Source: DAOTWY01 sp003696565 (GTDB lineage Bacteria; Chloroflexota; Anaerolineae; Aggregatilineales; Phototrophicaceae). From it: DNA of 43,374 nt. The translations under genes and the position numbers were made by a program. Where the stretch lies: positions 1 to 43,374 of the forward strand of contig DAOTWY010000023.1 in assembly GCA_034435635.1 (NCBI GenBank), in the 5' to 3' direction. The notes beneath the pieces were generated by a model. The model did not search any database. It saw nothing but the letters and a program-made list of their open reading frames with translations, and was not told the DNA's origin. Below, in pieces: positions 39,107 through 43,374 of this stretch (position 1 is the first letter of the stretch; every line of letters begins with the position of its first letter).

Positions 39107-42100
39107 ATGTCGGAAAGTGGATGGCATAAGCCACAAACCCCTGGATCATGGCGCGAGCCAGAGGACAAAAGACAACCCACAACATGGCGTGTTTCAGCCT
39201 TGCCGCAAAATCTTACTGAACAGCCACAAGAAGAAGGTGGTTGGCATCGCCCAGCAGCCGATGACACTCCATATACATCCGATGACGTAATTGAAATTCG
39301 TCCAGAGGATGAGATATTGTTGCCTCCAGATGCACAAAAGGTAGATACAGCACCGGAAGATGTCATCACGGCAACCCAATCCCCCTCTAGTGCGCCAGAA
39401 CCTGTTGCACCGGAAGACCTGATGTACATGATTGAACACATTGATGAACAAGAGGAAGCTGATGACTTTAACACTGTTGGTTTCCAAGAATTAATTGCGC
39501 TGGCTTCCCTTGCAGAAACTGAAATTAGTGGAGATGTGGTTGAGGGTGAGATGTCACCAATCTCGCCGGATTTGGTCTTAAAAGCAACAGACGGTGAAGA
39601 CTCTGAAGAACTTAACCTAGCGATGCTTTCCCCAGCAGAGCGCATGATGTTACAGAACCAGCAAACTCAAATTTTGCAAGGGGAAGTTATTGAAGACAGT
39701 AGTGAAGTTGATCCCGCAGCTTATGCGCGTCAGCAAATGCAAGCGTTGATAAGTAGCACGCCTGATGTAACACCACCGGCTGATGAGATAGATGATGACG
39801 CGCTTGATCCGGCGGCTTATGCGCGTCAACAAATGCAAGCATTGATGGGAGAAACCGCCGCGCCTGATGAAGCGGATACATTCGCAGCAGAAACTGATGA
39901 TCCTGGTGCTTATGCGCGCCAACAGATGCAATCTTTAATGGGGGATGCAGACAGCGCAGGTGATTATACACCCCCACCCCAAGCAACTGAGCCGCTAAAC
40001 CCTCGTGAACAAGAACTTGCCCGTAAATTCCGTGCAACAGAAGAACAAGTGCGGCAATTAAGAGCGTTATATCAGGCAGGGCAATTGACCGAGGAAGATT
40101 TCATCAATCAATTGCGTGATCTGATGATCCTGGATGATGATCAGGTTTGGTGGATGATGGGGGTTGAAACAGACACCTGGTACAAATCAGAGAACAATCA
40201 ATGGATTGAAGCAGTCCCGCCTGTGTTAGAAAAACAACGCAATATGGAACGCGGTTCGCGCACTGGATTAGGGACAAGCGGAGATGACTATGGCTCATTG
40301 GCATATTTACCGGATGATGCCGAATATACCCCACCGCAAACCGATGGGATTGAACTAGATGAGAACTTTATGCCGTTGCCGCGTCAGGTGCCGCTGGATG
40401 ACCCAGAAGCCACCATTCCTAATCAAGGCGCGTTTCGTATGGGGGCGCAACCAACAGTCCCTAGTCAGGCATATACTGAACAAACTGTCCGGGCGACACC
40501 GATTGACTACAACAATGCTGGTATCGCCTCACCAATTGAATCGACCGAACCACCAGATTATGACGCAATCGAAGATGATACTGGTGAGGAATATGAACAA
40601 GCCGTTAAACGTCGGCAGAACACACTCGCGCGTACAATCGCCCTTGTCGGCATTGGTGTCACTGCAATCACTTTTTTGATTGGGGCTGCCTTTGTGGCGA
40701 TGGCAGTGCTTTGGTATAACGGCATTGCGGATCAATGGCAAGAACAAATTGCCAATTTGCGTCAAACTGGCTCTGGTGTTGAATTCCAAACCGTAACAAT
40801 TTTAGACCGTAACGGGAACCGCATCGCATTATTAGGGCGTGAAGGGGATGATCGTCGTCCGGTACCGATCGAACAGGTATCACCCTATTTCATCCATGCC
40901 ATTCTTTCGTTAGAAAATGAACGCTTCTATAACGATCCTGGGTGGGATATTTTCGCTATTCTACGTGCCTTTACGCAGAATTTAACCTCAGGCGAAGTGG
41001 TTTCTGGCGCAAGCACCATCACACAACAAGTTGCCCGGCGGTTAGTCATTCAAAATGCGGATTTCACTACAGAAGCTGAGCGTAAGTTGAATGAAATCAT
41101 CATCGCCAATGAGTTAAACGAACAATTCACCAAAAGTGAAATTCTACAACTATATATGAACGATGTGCTGTTTTTCGGCAATCAAGCCTATGGAATTGAA
41201 GCAGCAGCACAGCTTTATTTCAACAAGCCTGCTTCGGAATTAAACATCGCAGAAGCAGCCATGTTAGCAGGCATTATCCAAGCACCAGCCAGTTATGAAC
41301 CGATTGGGAATCGACAAGTTGCGCTGGATCGTATGGAGGATGTGCTGGAGCGAATGGCACAAGTGGGGTGTATTCAATTTGAACATACACCAGCATCTAC
41401 TGGGCAAAATGAGTTGTGCATTACCCAAGAGATGTTGAACTCTGGTGAAGTTGCCGTCCAAAAAGCACGGATTCAGATTACCGTGTTTGAGCCGCGTCGC
41501 TTTAACACAGATTACCCGCATTTTGTCCAATTGGTACAAAACCAACTGGAAAGTGCCTATGGAACCAATACCATCTATCGTGAGGGATTTGTCGTCACCA
41601 CCACACTGGATAGCACGATTCAAGATGCCGCACAAAACGCCTTAAGAAATCGTGTCGATCAACTCCGAATCTATAATGTTGACACGGGTGCTGTGATGGT
41701 CACTGATCCACGGACTGGTGCGATCTTGGCACTTGTGGGTAGCCCAGATTATGATGATAGTGAAGTTGGTGGTCAGGAAGATAAAGGACGAACTTATCAA
41801 CAACCAGGTAGTGCCATTAAACCAGTTGTCTATGCGATGGCGTTACAAGGTTTAGGAAATAGTTATTATACGCCAGTCACCATTGTGTGGGATGTACCAA
41901 CGGTGTTCGACAACAACGGCACGCCCTATCAGCCACCGAATTTTGGTAATGCGATCAACGGTCCGGTAACAGTCCGAACAGCGTTAGCCAGCAGTTTAAA
42001 CATCCCCACCGTCAAGACATATATCACATTCGGCGGTGCGGATAACTTCCGACAAACAGCCGAGGCGATGGGGATTCGCTTTAGCACAGATGCACAGTTC

Positions 42101-43374
42101 ACCTTGGCAACCGCCCTAGGTGCCACGGAGGTGCGCCTGTATGATATGATGCAAGTTTATGGAACAATCGCCAATGATGGCACACGGATGCCTCTCTACA
42201 CCATTGATCGCATTCAGGATTCAAATGGAAACGAAATTCCAATCCCAGAATCCTTGCGTGGTGCCCCTGTGCCAGCGATAGACCCAGGCGTAGCGTACCT
42301 ACTACAAAGCATTTTATCGGACGATTCTGCACGGGCGGCGGGCTTCCCGCTGAACTCCACACTGACCATCAGTGGTTTGCCCACACAAAACACTGTAGCA
42401 GCCAAAACCGGCACCACCGATGGCGGGCGTGATTTATGGACAATGGGCTTTACGAATAATCGTGTAGTCGGCGTATGGCTCGGCAATAATCAAGACAACC
42501 CAACCCTAAATAATCAAACAGGTTTTACTGCTGCATCCCCTGTTTGGAATGAAGTCATGCGAATTGCCTTAACTGGCGAAAACCCCGGGCAATTCCAAGC
42601 ACCGGCAAGTATTCGTTCTGCACAGGTTTGTTTGGATCGTGGGGATTTGTTCCAACCAGGCGAACCTTGTTCAATTGCACGGAATGACTTTTTCATAGAG
42701 GGCAAATTACCGCCAGAGAATGTTACCTTTGTGGCGACCTATGAAGTTGATTCATGGACGGGGTTAATTGCCAATACTTTCTGTCCCAATAACGTTATTC
42801 AAGCGCAATTTACCACCATTACGGATAACGCAGCAATCCAATGGTTAAATAACACCCCACAAGGACAAGCATACGCACAACGTGTTGGGCTACCCTTACC
42901 ACTTAACCCTGCCCCAACAGGCGAATGTGATGTGAATACCATCCCGCCGAATCTCGTCATTAGCTCACCAGGCGGTGGGCAAAGCATTCAAGGTAGTGTT
43001 CAAATTATTGGGCAAGTAAGTGCGCCAGACCTTGCACGGTATGAGGTGCAATATGCACCCGCCGGAACAGAAAACTGGGTGACAATCACCACAGCCACCA
43101 CCCCGCAACCCAATGCTAATTCTGTTTTAGCTACGTGGGATACAAGCAGCGTGCCCAATGGTAATTACACGCTGCGCGTGGTGATGTATGCGAATAACGC
43201 TTTTGGGGGGAGTATTTCCCGCCGGGTGGATGTTTCTGTCTTTAATTTACAGCCAACGGCAACGCCGTTACCAACAGCCACCCCAGCACCGCTGATCGTA
43301 CCAACAGATGCACCACCAGCATCACCGCTACCATTTGATCCTGTCGGCAACCCAACGCCGACAATCGACCCAAC
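39107..43374 (+). CDS. Bifunctional class A penicillin-binding protein (GT51 plus transpeptidase), 3' end outside the window
   Basis: One frame is open from ATG 39107 to the window edge (1,422 residues seen). The first ~505 residues are cytoplasmic, acidic and unusual. Three repeats occur at residues 202, 234 and 265 (DPAAYARQQMQAL type), then a SHOCT-like helical pair at about 300-345 (LRALYQAGQLTEEDFINQLR), then a Trp-rich segment (QVWWMMGVETDTWYKSENNQ). A membrane span is at about 510-537. GT51 follows, with catalytic Glu603 in SLENERFYNDPGWD and GASTITQQVARRL. The transpeptidase domain has all motifs: Ser902-x-x-Lys905 (PGSAIKP), Ser963-Leu-Asn965 and Lys1100-Thr-Gly-Thr. A C-terminal Ig-like domain and a Thr/Pro-rich tail run off the edge. 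It polymerises and cross-links peptidoglycan. Confidence 0.95.
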   Translation, partial: MSESGWHKPQTPGSWREPEDKRQPTTWRVSALPQNLTEQPQEEGGWHRPAADDTPYTSDDVIEIRPEDEILLPPDAQKVDTAPEDVITATQSPSSAPEPVAPEDLMYMIEHIDEQEEADDFNTVGFQELIALASLAETEISGDVVEGEMSPISPDLVLKATDGEDSEELNLAMLSPAERMMLQNQQTQILQGEVIEDSSEVDPAAYARQQMQALISSTPDVTPPADEIDDDALDPAAYARQQMQALMGETAAPDEADTFAAETDDPGAYARQQMQSLMGDADSAGDYTPPPQATEPLNPREQELARKFRATEEQVRQLRALYQAGQLTEEDFINQLRDLMILDDDQVWWMMGVETDTWYKSENNQWIEAVPPVLEKQRNMERGSRTGLGTSGDDYGSLAYLPDDAEYTPPQTDGIELDENFMPLPRQVPLDDPEATIPNQGAFRMGAQPTVPSQAYTEQTVRATPIDYNNAGIASPIESTEPPDYDAIEDDTGEEYEQAVKRRQNTLARTIALVGIGVTAITFLIGAAFVAMAVLWYNGIADQWQEQIANLRQTGSGVEFQTVTILDRNGNRIALLGREGDDRRPVPIEQVSPYFIHAILSLENERFYNDPGWDIFAILRAFTQNLTSGEVVSGASTITQQVARRLVIQNADFTTEAERKLNEIIIANELNEQFTKSEILQLYMNDVLFFGNQAYGIEAAAQLYFNKPASELNIAEAAMLAGIIQAPASYEPIGNRQVALDRMEDVLERMAQVGCIQFEHTPASTGQNELCITQEMLNSGEVAVQKARIQITVFEPRRFNTDYPHFVQLVQNQLESAYGTNTIYREGFVVTTTLDSTIQDAAQNALRNRVDQLRIYNVDTGAVMVTDPRTGAILALVGSPDYDDSEVGGQEDKGRTYQQPGSAIKPVVYAMALQGLGNSYYTPVTIVWDVPTVFDNNGTPYQPPNFGNAINGPVTVRTALASSLNIPTVKTYITFGGADNFRQTAEAMGIRFSTDAQFTLATALGATEVRLYDMMQVYGTIANDGTRMPLYTIDRIQDSNGNEIPIPESLRGAPVPAIDPGVAYLLQSILSDDSARAAGFPLNSTLTISGLPTQNTVAAKTGTTDGGRDLWTMGFTNNRVVGVWLGNNQDNPTLNNQTGFTAASPVWNEVMRIALTGENPGQFQAPASIRSAQVCLDRGDLFQPGEPCSIARNDFFIEGKLPPENVTFVATYEVDSWTGLIANTFCPNNVIQAQFTTITDNAAIQWLNNTPQGQAYAQRVGLPLPLNPAPTGECDVNTIPPNLVISSPGGGQSIQGSVQIIGQVSAPDLARYEVQYAPAGTENWVTITTATTPQPNANSVLATWDTSSVPNGNYTLRVVMYANNAFGGSISRRVDVSVFNLQPTATPLPTATPAPLIVPTDAPPASPLPFDPVGNPTPTIDP

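Noticed and set aside
39013..39645. 210-residue minus-strand open frame
   Set aside because: It is antisense to the acidic N-terminal region of the PBP and has low-complexity Ser/Cys composition, a shadow of the real frame.

Overview
This 43.4 kb window looks like chromosomal DNA of a free-living bacterium at moderate G+C, most plausibly a member of the Chloroflexota (Anaerolineae-like). That placement is inference. It rests on a SpoVS protein beside the replication origin, many TPR proteins, envelope proteins with long Thr/Pro-rich stalks, SH3b and TolB-like propeller proteins, and a kinase/PP2C/penicillin-binding-protein locus. No rRNA operon, CRISPR array, prophage or insertion sequence was seen.

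Layout. Positions 1-7,500 hold the 3' end of an enoyl-CoA hydratase gene, a degenerate phosphatase-like protein, a TPR protein, a GT39-type membrane glycosyltransferase, a secreted SH3b protein, dnaA (minus strand), a probable oriC (about 6,790-7,080) and spoVS. Positions 7,600-11,500 carry a LysE-type exporter, a conserved unknown, a second TPR protein, a sortase and a membrane protein. Positions 11,500-17,600 carry alanine dehydrogenase, a small GTPase-like protein, tRNA-Val(GAC), a three-gene operon (lipoprotein plus two TolB-like propellers), a HEAT-repeat protein and a small membrane protein. Positions 17,800-20,200 carry a polyprenol-phosphate mannosyltransferase, holA (DNA polymerase III delta) and a GlsB/YeaQ-type membrane protein. 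Positions 20,200-23,030 form a compact minus-strand operon: a parvulin-type foldase lipoprotein, a 36-residue membrane microprotein and two related envelope proteins. Positions 23,150-30,710 hold an esterase-fold protein that lacks its nucleophile, an EEP-family hydrolase, a GNAT acetyltransferase, htpG, a 57-residue membrane protein, a LuxR-type regulator and class I fructose-bisphosphate aldolase. Positions 30,839-34,355 form an operon of a GT4 glycosyltransferase and two related membrane-anchored proteins with nine-residue repeats. Positions 34,540-43,374 hold an M3 oligopeptidase, a CheY-like regulator, a divergent kinase-like protein, a PP2C phosphatase and a very long bifunctional penicillin-binding protein that runs off the window.

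The most notable signals are as follows. (1) The probable oriC has eight TTATCCCAA-type boxes, five of them at exact 10-bp spacing with an inversion in the middle. (2) The foldase, microprotein and paired stalk-protein operon is tightly coupled and fits no system I know. (3) The paired nonapeptide-repeat surface proteins are translationally coupled to a glycosyltransferase. (4) The kinase-like/PP2C/PBP1 locus has a PBP with about 500 cytoplasmic residues, a possible target of phospho-control of wall synthesis. Several start codons were moved from the longest open frame to the codon with the best Shine-Dalgarno or coupling evidence, as noted in each entry.
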